DNA from: Alphaproteobacteria bacterium
Lineage (GTDB): Bacteria; Pseudomonadota; Alphaproteobacteria; Micropepsales; Micropepsaceae
Direction: 5' to 3'
NCBI GenBank assembly: GCA_017983635.1
Contig: JAGOBA010000007.1
Span: forward strand, 1-64,000
DNA: 64,000 nucleotides
Of the stretch, positions 56,093 through 64,000 are shown piece by piece. The notes beneath the pieces are model-generated. The model was not told where the DNA came from. It was given only the letters and a program-made list of their open reading frames with translations, and did no database searches. Numbering within the stretch: position 1 is the first letter of the stretch; each line of letters opens with the position of its first letter. The translations under genes and the position numbers were made by a program.

Positions 56093-58117
56093 GTGGACAG
56101 GATAGACGTGGTGGGATTCGACGGCCGCTCAGCGAACGATGGCGACAAGCCGTTGGTCAGTGTCGTCATCCCTGCGTACAACGCGCAGACGACGCTCGCC
56201 CGGGCGTTGCACTCGGTCGCGGATCAAACCTATCGCCCCCTTGAAGTGATCGTCGTGGACGATGCCAGCGTGGACGGCACGGTAGAAGCCGTGCGCGCCT
56301 TCGACCGGCTCCCGGTGAAACTCGAGCGTTTGCCGCGCCAAGGCGGCGCGGCGGCCGCACGCAATCGCGGCATCACCGTCGCCGGCGGCACGTTCGTGGC
56401 CTTCCTGGATGCGGACGACGAATGGTTGCCGGAGAAGACGGCGCTGCAACTTCCCTTTCTGCGCGATCCCGCGGTGTCGTTTGTGACCTGCGATGCCTCG
56501 CTGATCGGTCCGCGAGGCAAAGACCTTGGCCTCGTCAATCCCGATCGCGAACGGCCGCACGGGGCACAAGGCTGGAAGACGCTGTTGCGGTTTCCAAGCG
56601 TCGCTACGCCCTGCGTCATTGCGCGGCGCTCGCTGCTGCAAGCGGTCGGCGGGTTCGATCCGGGGCTGCAGATCGGCGAGGATCAGGATCTTTGGATCAA
56701 GCTCGCCCTGCGAGGCCCGGTGCATCACGTGAACCGCGTGATGGCACGGGTGCATGACCGGCACGACAGCTTGTCGAACCTCAACCGCGGCCGGGCGAAG
56801 TCCGCGACGCTGCCGATGATCTTCGGACATCTGGAGCGCCAGCGTCCGCAACTGACCAAGGCGGAGATCGCCGACATCAAGGGTCGGCGTTTGGCCTCCG
56901 TCGGGCGCCACTCCTATGAGAGCGGCGACATTGCCGACGGCCTGCGGTTCCTGACGCGAGCGATGGCGTCCGGCTTCCGTCCGCTGGAAACGGCGAAGTA
57001 CATGATCTCCGCCTCGCCGCCCATGCGCTTCGCCAAGCGCCTATGGCGCGGCGCCCCCGCCCTGCCCGGCGGCGCGGAGCTCGCGCGGATACCGGAAAGC
57101 TCGCCGCCATTGCTCGCCGTCGTCGTCGACACCGAGGGCGAGTTCGACTGGAAGCATCCCTACGACCGGGCAAGCCGCGCGGTGCACTCGATCAATCATC
57201 TGCATCTGGCGCAGCGCATTCATGAGAAGCACGGAATTGTACCGACCTTCGTCGTCGACTTCACGATCGTGGACGACGACAACGCCGTCGGCATTTTGAA
57301 GGAGTGGTTTCAATCCGGGCGCGCCATCATCGGCGCGCACTTGCAGCCCTGGGCCAATCCGCCGAACGACGAACCGGAGGAACCGCGCAACACCTACCCC
57401 GGAAATCTTCCCTATGCGCTGGAGTACCGCAAGCTCGCCTATTTGACCGAGCTGATCGAGAAGCGGTTCGGCATTCGCCCGACGATCTATAAGGCCGGCC
57501 GCTACGGGCTCGGACCCTCGACCGCGCGGATCTTGAAGTCGCTGGGTTACGAAATCGATGCCAGCATCTTGCCGTCGACGGACCTCCGACCGAACGGCGG
57601 ACCGAACTTCAGCGACTTCACCACGGCGCCGTTCTGGTTCGGCGAGAACCTCGATCTCTTCGAAGTGCCGTTGACGCGCGGCTTTACGGGCGCACTCGGG
57701 CGCTTCGGACCCGCGTTGGCGCCGATGGTCACGCATCCGTTCATGGAACGCATCCACGTGCCCGGCGTCTTGGCGCGCCTCGGCCTTCTGGAACGCAGCA
57801 CGCTGACGCCCGAAGGGACGGAGTTGGTCGAGCATCAACGGCTAACGCGCGCACTGCTGAACCGCGGGCAGAAAGTGTTTTGCCTGACCTATCACTCCTC
57901 ATCGTTGCTGCCGGGCGCGACCGACTACATCCGCAACGAGGCCGATCGCGAACGCTTCCTGGCCAACATGGACGGCTATTTCACCTTCTTCCGCGAAACC
58001 TGCGGCGGTCGGCCCACGACGCTGAGCGAACTGCGAACGCTATGCGCGCGCGGCGGGGCGGCTGCGCCTGCGACGCAGGCGCCGCCTCTCAGCCAAAGCG
58101 TTGCGCTTCAGCGATGA
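56093..58117 (+). CDS. Fusion of GT2 glycosyltransferase and WalW-like polysaccharide deacetylase
   Basis: 674 residues, GTG at 56093 (other GTGs at 56108 and 56111). Residues about 20-250 are a GT2 domain (VSVVIPAYNAQTTLARALHSVADQTY, VDDASVDGT, FLDADDEWLP with its DxD, GEDQDLWIKLALRG). A helical joint follows, and from Asp346 a deacetylase-like domain starts (VVVDTEGEFDWKHPYDR, FVVDFTIVDDDNAVGIL, IIGAHLQPWANPP, YKAGRYGLGPSTARILKSLGYEIDASILPS, CLTYHSSSLLPGA). One chain may both add and deacetylate a sugar, or be exposed at the membrane. The stop overlaps the flippase start (ATGA). Confidence 0.88.
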   Translation: MDRIDVVGFDGRSANDGDKPLVSVVIPAYNAQTTLARALHSVADQTYRPLEVIVVDDASVDGTVEAVRAFDRLPVKLERLPRQGGAAAARNRGITVAGGTFVAFLDADDEWLPEKTALQLPFLRDPAVSFVTCDASLIGPRGKDLGLVNPDRERPHGAQGWKTLLRFPSVATPCVIARRSLLQAVGGFDPGLQIGEDQDLWIKLALRGPVHHVNRVMARVHDRHDSLSNLNRGRAKSATLPMIFGHLERQRPQLTKAEIADIKGRRLASVGRHSYESGDIADGLRFLTRAMASGFRPLETAKYMISASPPMRFAKRLWRGAPALPGGAELARIPESSPPLLAVVVDTEGEFDWKHPYDRASRAVHSINHLHLAQRIHEKHGIVPTFVVDFTIVDDDNAVGILKEWFQSGRAIIGAHLQPWANPPNDEPEEPRNTYPGNLPYALEYRKLAYLTELIEKRFGIRPTIYKAGRYGLGPSTARILKSLGYEIDASILPSTDLRPNGGPNFSDFTTAPFWFGENLDLFEVPLTRGFTGALGRFGPALAPMVTHPFMERIHVPGVLARLGLLERSTLTPEGTELVEHQRLTRALLNRGQKVFCLTYHSSSLLPGATDYIRNEADRERFLANMDGYFTFFRETCGGRPTTLSELRTLCARGGAAAPATQAPPLSQSVALQR

Positions 58118-59631
58118 GCCAATTCGACGACAGACTGGAACCGGAAGACCCCGGGCGAACGGCGCCCGATCTTTCCGAGCGAATGGTAACAGGTTCGATC
58201 TGGATGGTGCTCATGCGTTGGTCGGTTCGGGCCATCGGCTTTGTGAGCACACTTGTGCTTGTGCGCGTCCTGAGCCCGCACGACTTCGGCATTGTGGCCA
58301 TGGCCACGATCGTGACCGGCTTCTTCGAGGTCTTTAGCGAAACCGGACAGCGTCTCGCCATCATCAGACATCCGAATCCGACCCGGGAATACGTCGACAC
58401 CGCATGGACGGCTCAATTGATCGTGTGTCTGGCACTTGCGGTAGCGACGTTTCTGTCAGCGCCGCTCGCAGAGCTTTATTTTCGTGAACCGGAAGCGACC
58501 AGCGTCATCCAGCTCCTTGCCCTTCGACCTTTATTGATGGGGTTCGAGAATATCGGAACGGTCGCGTTCCGTCGCGACCTGGACTTCCGAAAGGAGTTTC
58601 GCTATGGCGTCTATCAACGCGCCGCGACGTCCGGGACCACGATCGCGCTTGCATTCTGGTTGCGGGACTTTTGGGCGTTGGCGATCGGCATCGTTGCGGG
58701 GCAGTTCCTCTCATTGCTCATCGGCTACGCGATGCATCCGTATCGCCCCCGGTTCTCGTTTCACCGCATGGGCGAGATTTGGGGCTTCTCGAATTGGATT
58801 TTAGCGGGCCAAGCCAGTGTCTACTTTCACGGCCGTATCGACCAAATCGCGTTGGGCGGTGTTGAAAACGCGTCTCAGCGCATCGGCGAGTACGCGGTCG
58901 GGGTCGATATCGCCACGATGCCGACCGCCGAACTGGTGATTCCAACCTCCCGCGCTTTATTTCCGGTTTTCACGCGCTTGGCGAGCGACGCGCAGGCCCT
59001 TAAGCGCGCCTATCTCGATAGCCTAGCTGTCTTGTCGATCATCTGCTGGTCGTCCGGCGTGGGGCTTGCCCTAGTCAGCGCCGACTTTGCCGCCGTGGTG
59101 CTGGGACCGCAATGGACGAACGTGACGCCGATTCTGCCGTGGATCGCGCTTGCCGCAGCAATCTTCGCACTCAGCAATTCTGTGCTTACAGTTCATCAAG
59201 CGACGGGGCGTGCGCGAGCGTTCGCGCTGCAGTCGTGGCTCCGAGTCTTGATGCTGATACCATTCGTGCTCTTGGCGGCACTAACCGGTGATTTAGAAAC
59301 ACTTGCCGCCGCACGATTCATCGCAACGCTTCTCTTCGTTCCGATCTTGTTTGCGAGTTTGCGTGCTGTCTTTCCTTTTTCCGCACGCGAGCTGATTGCC
59401 ATCAATGTCAGGCCGATGCTCGCTGCAGGTGCCATGACAGCGGCAATCTTTGCCGTATCCCATGTTTTGGGGGATCTTCATCACGCAGTGCGATTGCTTC
59501 TTCTGGTTCCCATCGGTGGTTGCACCTTCGCGCTGGCGCTCGTGGGACTGTGGCATGTTGCTGGCCGTCCGGACACAGCCGAAAAATCAATCATCACACT
59601 CGCCTTCAACACCGTGCGCCGACTCTCGTAA
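58114..59631 (+). CDS. Wzx-type flippase 1
   Basis: 505 residues from ATG at 58114, overlapping the upstream stop by 4 bases. About 13-14 membrane helices of the MOP superfamily; the N-terminal SIWMVLMRWSVRAIGFVSTLVLVRVLSPHDFGIVAMATIVTGFFEVF is typical, with FSNWILAGQASVYFHGRIDQIALGG in the middle. It would move lipid-linked repeats across the inner membrane. It resembles the protein at 62006 in the first helices. Confidence 0.9.
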   Translation: MSQFDDRLEPEDPGRTAPDLSERMVTGSIWMVLMRWSVRAIGFVSTLVLVRVLSPHDFGIVAMATIVTGFFEVFSETGQRLAIIRHPNPTREYVDTAWTAQLIVCLALAVATFLSAPLAELYFREPEATSVIQLLALRPLLMGFENIGTVAFRRDLDFRKEFRYGVYQRAATSGTTIALAFWLRDFWALAIGIVAGQFLSLLIGYAMHPYRPRFSFHRMGEIWGFSNWILAGQASVYFHGRIDQIALGGVENASQRIGEYAVGVDIATMPTAELVIPTSRALFPVFTRLASDAQALKRAYLDSLAVLSIICWSSGVGLALVSADFAAVVLGPQWTNVTPILPWIALAAAIFALSNSVLTVHQATGRARAFALQSWLRVLMLIPFVLLAALTGDLETLAAARFIATLLFVPILFASLRAVFPFSARELIAINVRPMLAAGAMTAAIFAVSHVLGDLHHAVRLLLLVPIGGCTFALALVGLWHVAGRPDTAEKSIITLAFNTVRRLS

Positions 59632-59640
59632 GATGTCGAC

Positions 59641-60942
59641 ATGGATTCGTTTCGAGCGGCGGCGTCGTCCGCACACGCGCCCGCCCGCGTTGGACTTTAC
59701 TGCTGCATTCCGGCGCATGAAGAGAACCGGGATCGGCACCTGTCTTCGTCGCAGAGGCTTCGACGGACACTTCGGCATGTGGTCGATGACGTTACGCTGC
59801 GCGCGACCGGTCGGCTTGTTGGGCGCTTCTTCGATTATGAATCCGTTAGCGGCTCCAACATCGGCGACATCGCCATTCGCAAGGAAGTCCGCTCCATGAT
59901 TGACGATGCGTGCGGCGCGCGGCCGATTGCATGGACCGAGGTCGCCTGGGGCGCGTTGGACGATCACGCCGTCGCGGAGATCAACGAAACATGCGATCTG
60001 TTCGTGATCGGCGGAGGCGCGTACTTTCATCTCGGTCAGGCCGGACAGGATACTGCCACCGCCGGTCGGTTTCTGGCCGATCAGCCTTTCTTATCCCAAA
60101 TACGCGTGCCGATCGTTTGCCTGGCAATTGGGGCAAGCACGGCTTTCACACCAGGTTCGGTGGCGCAGCCAAGGCTGGACGCGCTGAGCGCCGAGCAAGT
60201 CGGCGCGTTCTTCGAAAAATGCGCGGCAGTCAGTGTCCGCGATCACATTTCGGCAGAAATTCTGCAGGCAGTTGTCGGCAGACCGCTCGCGGTAGTACCC
60301 GACCCTGCCCTCTTTTCTTTCCCAGAGCAGGCAGATGCACCGAGTGGCGATGGACACCCCCGGATCGGACTAAACCTGGCGTTTTCGGGGCACTTTACCC
60401 AACGCCTTTTGCATGAGTATCTGAGGCCAGTGGCCGAGACGGTGCGAGCCGCGGCTGCGCGCCATAATGCCAAGATCATCTACTTTGGCCATGTAAACTC
60501 CGAACGGATCGTGCCCCATTGGCTCAGAATGGTCGGACTTGAGGTGGAAGAAGTGCATGCCGACCCCGCAACGATTATGCAGCACTATCGTGGGCTAACC
60601 ATGCATATCGGTTCGATGATGCACTCTTGTATTTTTGCATTGGCCTGCGATGTTCCGACCGTGGCACTTGCATACGACGTTAAGTTGCCCGCCCTGTTCG
60701 AACTGTTGGGCATGCAGCAGCAGTCGTTGAAGTTGCCCGAGTTCGAGTCCGACGCGCTCAGTGCGCTGATCGACGATACGGTGGGACGGCGCAATGAATT
60801 GTCGGCGACGATCGCCGACAAGCGCCGTGCGCTCCGCCCAAGTCTGGACCGACAGATCGACACAATCGCGCAATTGATCGAACGTACCGTGTCTTTGCGA
60901 ACGGCTGATGAACGGCCGATGTCCGCTATCGCGCGGCGATGA
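59641..60942 (+). CDS. Polysaccharide pyruvyl transferase family protein
   Basis: 433 residues. The N-terminal half includes GSNIGDIAIRKEVRSMIDD, NETCDLFVIGGGAYFHL and VCLAIGASTAFTPGS; the C-terminal half has AVVPDPALF, IGLNLAFSGHFTQRLL, KIIYFGHVNSERIVPHWLRM and HIGSMMHSCIFALACDVPTVALAYDVK. The order fits PF04230 enzymes, which add a pyruvate ketal from phosphoenolpyruvate to a sugar. The first 50 residues or so look atypical, so the start may be later. Some relatives are transferases of other kinds. Confidence 0.85.
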   Translation: MDSFRAAASSAHAPARVGLYCCIPAHEENRDRHLSSSQRLRRTLRHVVDDVTLRATGRLVGRFFDYESVSGSNIGDIAIRKEVRSMIDDACGARPIAWTEVAWGALDDHAVAEINETCDLFVIGGGAYFHLGQAGQDTATAGRFLADQPFLSQIRVPIVCLAIGASTAFTPGSVAQPRLDALSAEQVGAFFEKCAAVSVRDHISAEILQAVVGRPLAVVPDPALFSFPEQADAPSGDGHPRIGLNLAFSGHFTQRLLHEYLRPVAETVRAAAARHNAKIIYFGHVNSERIVPHWLRMVGLEVEEVHADPATIMQHYRGLTMHIGSMMHSCIFALACDVPTVALAYDVKLPALFELLGMQQQSLKLPEFESDALSALIDDTVGRRNELSATIADKRRALRPSLDRQIDTIAQLIERTVSLRTADERPMSAIARR

Positions 60943-62009
60943 ACTCCCGGACACTACGCATCGCGGAGCTGACCGACGACGACCTCTCACAGTGGCGCGC
61001 CCTCCTTCAATTCGCAGCGCCCGACGGCAACGCCTTTCTCAGCCCTACATTTGCACAGGCGGCCGCGAGCGCTTATCCGCATGCCGAAGTCTGTATCGCG
61101 GAGGAGGACGGGCGCACTGTTGCGGTCTTACCGTTTCAATTCTCTTCGACGTTCGCAGCGGCGATGCGGGCGGCGGTGAGGATCGGCGAAGAGATGAACG
61201 ACCATTTCGGTGTCGTGGCCGATCCCTCGTTTAGAACCTCTCCCCCCGAACTGCTCAAGCTAGCCGGGTTGCACTACTTCTATTTCACTCATCTCACCGG
61301 CCATCAGGCCCAATACGGTCTTTCCGGTGAGAAAAGTGCGGGCGGATTACGGATTCAGCTGCCGGACGGCGGTGCTGCATACTGGAGTTTGCTTGAACGC
61401 CGAGACCAGAAATTCGCGCGCGACACTGAACGGCGCGAGCGAAAGGCAATCCAAGAACTTGGGCCACTTCGCTTCATGTTCGACGATGGCGCCGGGCTGA
61501 CGACTCTTTTGGCAGAGAAACGAAAGCAGTATCTGCGCACCGGCAAAGGAGACTGGCTTGGCATGCCGGGACGTACCGCTCTGCTCCAGCAACTCGCGAC
61601 ATCGCGTGCCAGTGAATGTCGCGGCGTACTGTCGTCGCTTTGGTTCGGCGAAACGTGGGCAGCGACGCATTTTGGATTGATGTCCGAACGAACGCTTCAC
61701 TACTGGCTACCCGTTTACAACGCCGAGCTGTCGACGCTCGCACCAGGACGCCTCTTGCTACGCAACGTGATTCTCAACGCAGGTGCAGCCGGGATCAAAG
61801 CAATCGACCGGGGCATGGGTGAAACGCAGGCGAAGAACGACTTCCCAAGCGAGCGACAGATATTCTCATCCGGCGCCTGGCATCGGCCCGGGGTTCGTAG
61901 CCTTTCGTATCGTGCGTATCAGTCAGCGAAATGGCGTTTTGGCGAACCGCTCGCCCGCATACTTACCCGGGCACAACGCGGCTCGGAACCGCGACGCACT
62001 TCGTCATGA
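60939..62009 (+). CDS. BioF2/FemAB-like acyltransferase
   Basis: 356 residues, overlapping the preceding stop by 4 bases. The GNAT-like fold has AVLPFQFSSTFAAAMRAAVRIGEEMND early, and the C-terminal core GVLSSLWFGETWAATHFGLMSERTLHYWLPVYNAELSTLAPGRLLLRNVI and IDRGMGETQAKNDF, as in BioF2-like (PF13480) proteins of capsule loci. It probably acylates a sugar of the repeat. A second, related protein is the FemAB gene at 36587. Confidence 0.85.
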   Translation: MNSRTLRIAELTDDDLSQWRALLQFAAPDGNAFLSPTFAQAAASAYPHAEVCIAEEDGRTVAVLPFQFSSTFAAAMRAAVRIGEEMNDHFGVVADPSFRTSPPELLKLAGLHYFYFTHLTGHQAQYGLSGEKSAGGLRIQLPDGGAAYWSLLERRDQKFARDTERRERKAIQELGPLRFMFDDGAGLTTLLAEKRKQYLRTGKGDWLGMPGRTALLQQLATSRASECRGVLSSLWFGETWAATHFGLMSERTLHYWLPVYNAELSTLAPGRLLLRNVILNAGAAGIKAIDRGMGETQAKNDFPSERQIFSSGAWHRPGVRSLSYRAYQSAKWRFGEPLARILTRAQRGSEPRRTSS

Positions 62010-63466
62010 CGTCGTCGTTCGAAGCGCTGGCACCAGACCTCACCCGTGGCGGCGCGTGGATGCTCGCGATGCGGCTGTTCATTCGTGTGCTGGGCTTGGT
62101 CAACGTCGTCATTTTGGCGCGGCTGCTCTCGCCTGAGGATTTCGGCATCGTCGCAATGGCGACACTGGCCGTGGGGCTTTTGCAGTTGTTTGCCGACGTC
62201 AACGTGGACTTGCTGTTGCTGCGCGAAAGCACGGTCGACCGGCGGCAAATGAACGTCGCGTGGACGCTGCAGGTTGTAGCGGGCGTCATGATCACCGGCG
62301 CGCTCTTGCTGTTGTCGCCGCTGCTGGTCGCCTACTACGACGAGCCGCGCGTGGCGTTGGCGCTCCTCATCGTCGCCTTTCAGCCCGCAATTGCGGGGTT
62401 CGAGAATGTCGGCGTGGTGGAGTTCCGCCGCAAGCTGCAATTCCGGCGGGAGTTTTGGTATTGGGTGCTCAGGCATCTCATCCGCTTCGGCTTCGGCCTT
62501 GGGCTCGTGCTCGCGCTTCGTTCTTACGTGGCGCTCGCGATCGCCGTTCCGATGTCGGCGGTGATCACCGTCGGGGTAAGCTATTGGATGTCCCCCTTCC
62601 GGCCGCAGCTTGAGTTTGCGGGCGTGCGCGAACTCTGGAAGTCCGCGCGCTGGCTCGTGACGATGAATGTGGGGCAGTATCTGACCTACCGCGCCGACGA
62701 ATTCATCGTGGGCGGCTTTGCCGGTTCGAGCAATATGGGCGCCTATTACGTTGCCTCCGATGTCGCCACGATCGCCAATCGCGAAATCGTGGGCGCCGTG
62801 GGCCGCGCGGTCTATCCCACGATCTCGACGATCAAGGAAAGCGCCGGCGAGACGCGGCAAGCGTTCGTGCACCTGTTCGGATTCCACATGATCTCATGCC
62901 TCGCCGTGGGCGTCGGGTTGGCGTTGGTGGCTGGCGAATTGGTACCGCTGCTCCTGGGCGATCAATGGCTGGCGGGCGTGCCGATCTTTCGCTGGATAGC
63001 GCTGTGCAGCATATTTGAAAGCCTGATATTGGCCACATTGCCGTTCTTCATCACGGCCGGGCGCGAGCGGTTCGTCGGACTTTTTCACGCCGCGCACGCG
63101 GCGGGGCTGATCGCTGTTCTTGTCGTGGTGCGCCAATGGGAGGACCTCGTTCTCATCGCGCAGGCGCGCTGCCTGATCGGGGCGCTGGCCCTCGGCTATT
63201 GTTTGCTGCGCGTACACCGCGCCGGACATGCAACATGGACCGACATGCTTCGGGCGAGCTGGCGGCCACTGCTGGCGACGTTGCTGATGGCCGCGGTGGT
63301 GCCGATGGTCCACGTGGATGGCGCGGTGCTGGTGATGAAAGTGTTGGCCGGCGCTTCGGCCTTCACGGTCGCGCTGTTACTGCTGTGGGTTCTGGCCGGG
63401 CGCCCATCATCGCCTGAGGCCGATGTGATAGGCGCGTTCGGTCGCTGGCGGGCCGGTGCACGATGA
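62006..63466 (+). CDS. Wzx-type flippase 2
   Basis: 486 residues from ATG at 62006 (ATGA overlap with the previous gene). The MOP-type layout has about 13-14 helices: GGAWMLAMRLFIRVLGLVNVVILARLLSPEDFGIVAMATLAVGLLQLF, then SARWLVTMNVGQYLTYRADEFIVGGFAGSSNMGAYYVASDVATIANREIVGAVGRAVYPTIS. It shares the LSP(H/E)DFGIVAMAT start with flippase 1, so the pair are paralogues. Two flippases imply two carrier-linked products or differing substrates. Confidence 0.9.
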   Translation: MTSSFEALAPDLTRGGAWMLAMRLFIRVLGLVNVVILARLLSPEDFGIVAMATLAVGLLQLFADVNVDLLLLRESTVDRRQMNVAWTLQVVAGVMITGALLLLSPLLVAYYDEPRVALALLIVAFQPAIAGFENVGVVEFRRKLQFRREFWYWVLRHLIRFGFGLGLVLALRSYVALAIAVPMSAVITVGVSYWMSPFRPQLEFAGVRELWKSARWLVTMNVGQYLTYRADEFIVGGFAGSSNMGAYYVASDVATIANREIVGAVGRAVYPTISTIKESAGETRQAFVHLFGFHMISCLAVGVGLALVAGELVPLLLGDQWLAGVPIFRWIALCSIFESLILATLPFFITAGRERFVGLFHAAHAAGLIAVLVVVRQWEDLVLIAQARCLIGALALGYCLLRVHRAGHATWTDMLRASWRPLLATLLMAAVVPMVHVDGAVLVMKVLAGASAFTVALLLLWVLAGRPSSPEADVIGAFGRWRAGAR

Positions 63467-64000
63467 CATTGAAACGCCATGTGAAACGCGCTGTCTTCGC
63501 CAGTGGCGCGCTAAACCTGTACCGGCGCGCAGCGCTATCGGACACGCTGACGGTCGCGATGTTCCATCGCGTGATGCCGGCATCGGACCCGCGTTTCAAC
63601 GCAGCCGACCGCGCCTACACGATGCGCCTCGATGTCTTCGAGGGTTGCCTCCAATTTTTTGGCGATCACTATCACGTGGTCGGCCTAGACGATGTCGAGG
63701 CCGCGGCCGCCGGCGACCGGGCATTACCGCGACACGCCTTGTTGATCACGTTCGACGACGGATGGGAAGACAACGCGCGCTATGCGCTGCCCGCGTTGGC
63801 ACAACGCGGGATGAAGGCGGTCGTATTTGTGGCGACGGATGCGATGACGTCGGACCTGACCTTGTGGACGGATGTCGCCGCCTGCGTCTCGCGCGCGCTG
63901 AAGAACGCCGGCACACCGAGCGAGCACGCATCGGTTGAAACGCTGCAGGCGTGGCTGAAGGCCCTGCCGCCGTCCGCCCGCAACGGCTGGCTGGAGGCTG
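63463..64000 (+). CDS. Polysaccharide deacetylase family protein (3' end beyond window)
   Basis: 179 codons are visible from ATG at 63463, which overlaps the preceding stop by 4 bases. The segment TLTVAMFHRVMPASDPRFNAADRAYTMRLDVFEGCLQFFGDHYHVVGLDDVEAAAAG and then LLITFDDGWEDNARYALPALAQRGMKAVVFVATDAM is the NodB start, with the FDDG metal/catalytic Asp pair. The remainder is outside. It is the third deacetylase of this locus. Confidence 0.88.
   Translation, partial: MTLKRHVKRAVFASGALNLYRRAALSDTLTVAMFHRVMPASDPRFNAADRAYTMRLDVFEGCLQFFGDHYHVVGLDDVEAAAAGDRALPRHALLITFDDGWEDNARYALPALAQRGMKAVVFVATDAMTSDLTLWTDVAACVSRALKNAGTPSEHASVETLQAWLKALPPSARNGWLEA

Noticed and set aside
31137..64000. The exopolysaccharide locus as a recently acquired island
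   Set aside because: No integrase, tRNA end, direct repeats or insertion sequence was seen at its left border, and base composition looks like the rest apart from the short leader.

Overview
The window reads as a chromosomal segment of a GC-rich alphaproteobacterium. The evidence is the order nrdR-ribD-ribE-ribBA-ribH-nusB-thiL, a Ros/MucR regulator, C4-pathway hemA (glycine + succinyl-CoA), an LdtR-like MarR regulator, Bpt leucyltransferase and a TTAA-N7-TTAA CtrA-type site. FliL-like and MotB proteins suggest a flagellated cell. I cannot fix the order or genus. No tRNA, rRNA, CRISPR array, insertion sequence or prophage was recognised.

Layout. 1-5840 (minus strand): riboflavin/thiamine operon headed by nrdR. 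6266-8791: mucR, then hemA with a small partner ORF and an LdtR-like regulator. 8893-12921: valine/isobutyrate catabolism (mmsB, HIBYL-CoA hydrolase, isobutyryl-CoA dehydrogenase-like) with a PAS protein. 12991-20218: hemB, a Cys-cluster protein coupled to a second 3-hydroxyisobutyrate dehydrogenase-like gene, a penicillin-acylase-type Ntn hydrolase, flavin reductase, motB and bpt. 20500-25372: four tandem OmpA-like paralogues, each followed by its own terminator. 25445-30765: a secreted protein of unknown function, bfr-bfd, cyclophilin, a Cys-rich-repeat protein, an FNR-box-led HemG-like flavodoxin with a CBS protein, and a VanY-like peptidase.

31137 to the right edge is an exosortase A (XrtA)/PEP-CTERM exopolysaccharide locus of at least 32 kb. 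It has export lipoprotein, chain-length protein, a BY-kinase-like ATPase, outer-membrane barrel, DUF3473 deacetylase, FemAB protein, exosortase, asparagine-synthase-like amidotransferase, initiating sugar transferase, the PrsK/PrsR two-component pair, PrsT, several glycosyltransferases, two Wzx-type flippases, a pyruvyltransferase, a BioF2/FemAB-like acyltransferase and the start of another deacetylase. Three PEP-CTERM substrate genes stand together, each preceded by a near-identical 18-bp box.

The most unusual points are these. PrsR keeps its receiver Asp, Walker A and Fis-type helix-turn-helix, but its sigma-54 loop reads GAFPGA, its Walker B is altered and its arginine-finger region is unrecognisable. 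The locus's BY-kinase-like protein has an altered nucleotide site and no tyrosine tail. The exosortase stops where a fused EpsI domain would begin. One PEP-box lies inside the 3' end of the preceding PEP-CTERM gene. A two-domain protein joins a GT2 glycosyltransferase to a WalW-like deacetylase. Outside this locus, RibBA has lost the zinc cysteines of GTP cyclohydrolase II and MucR has lost most zinc-finger ligands.
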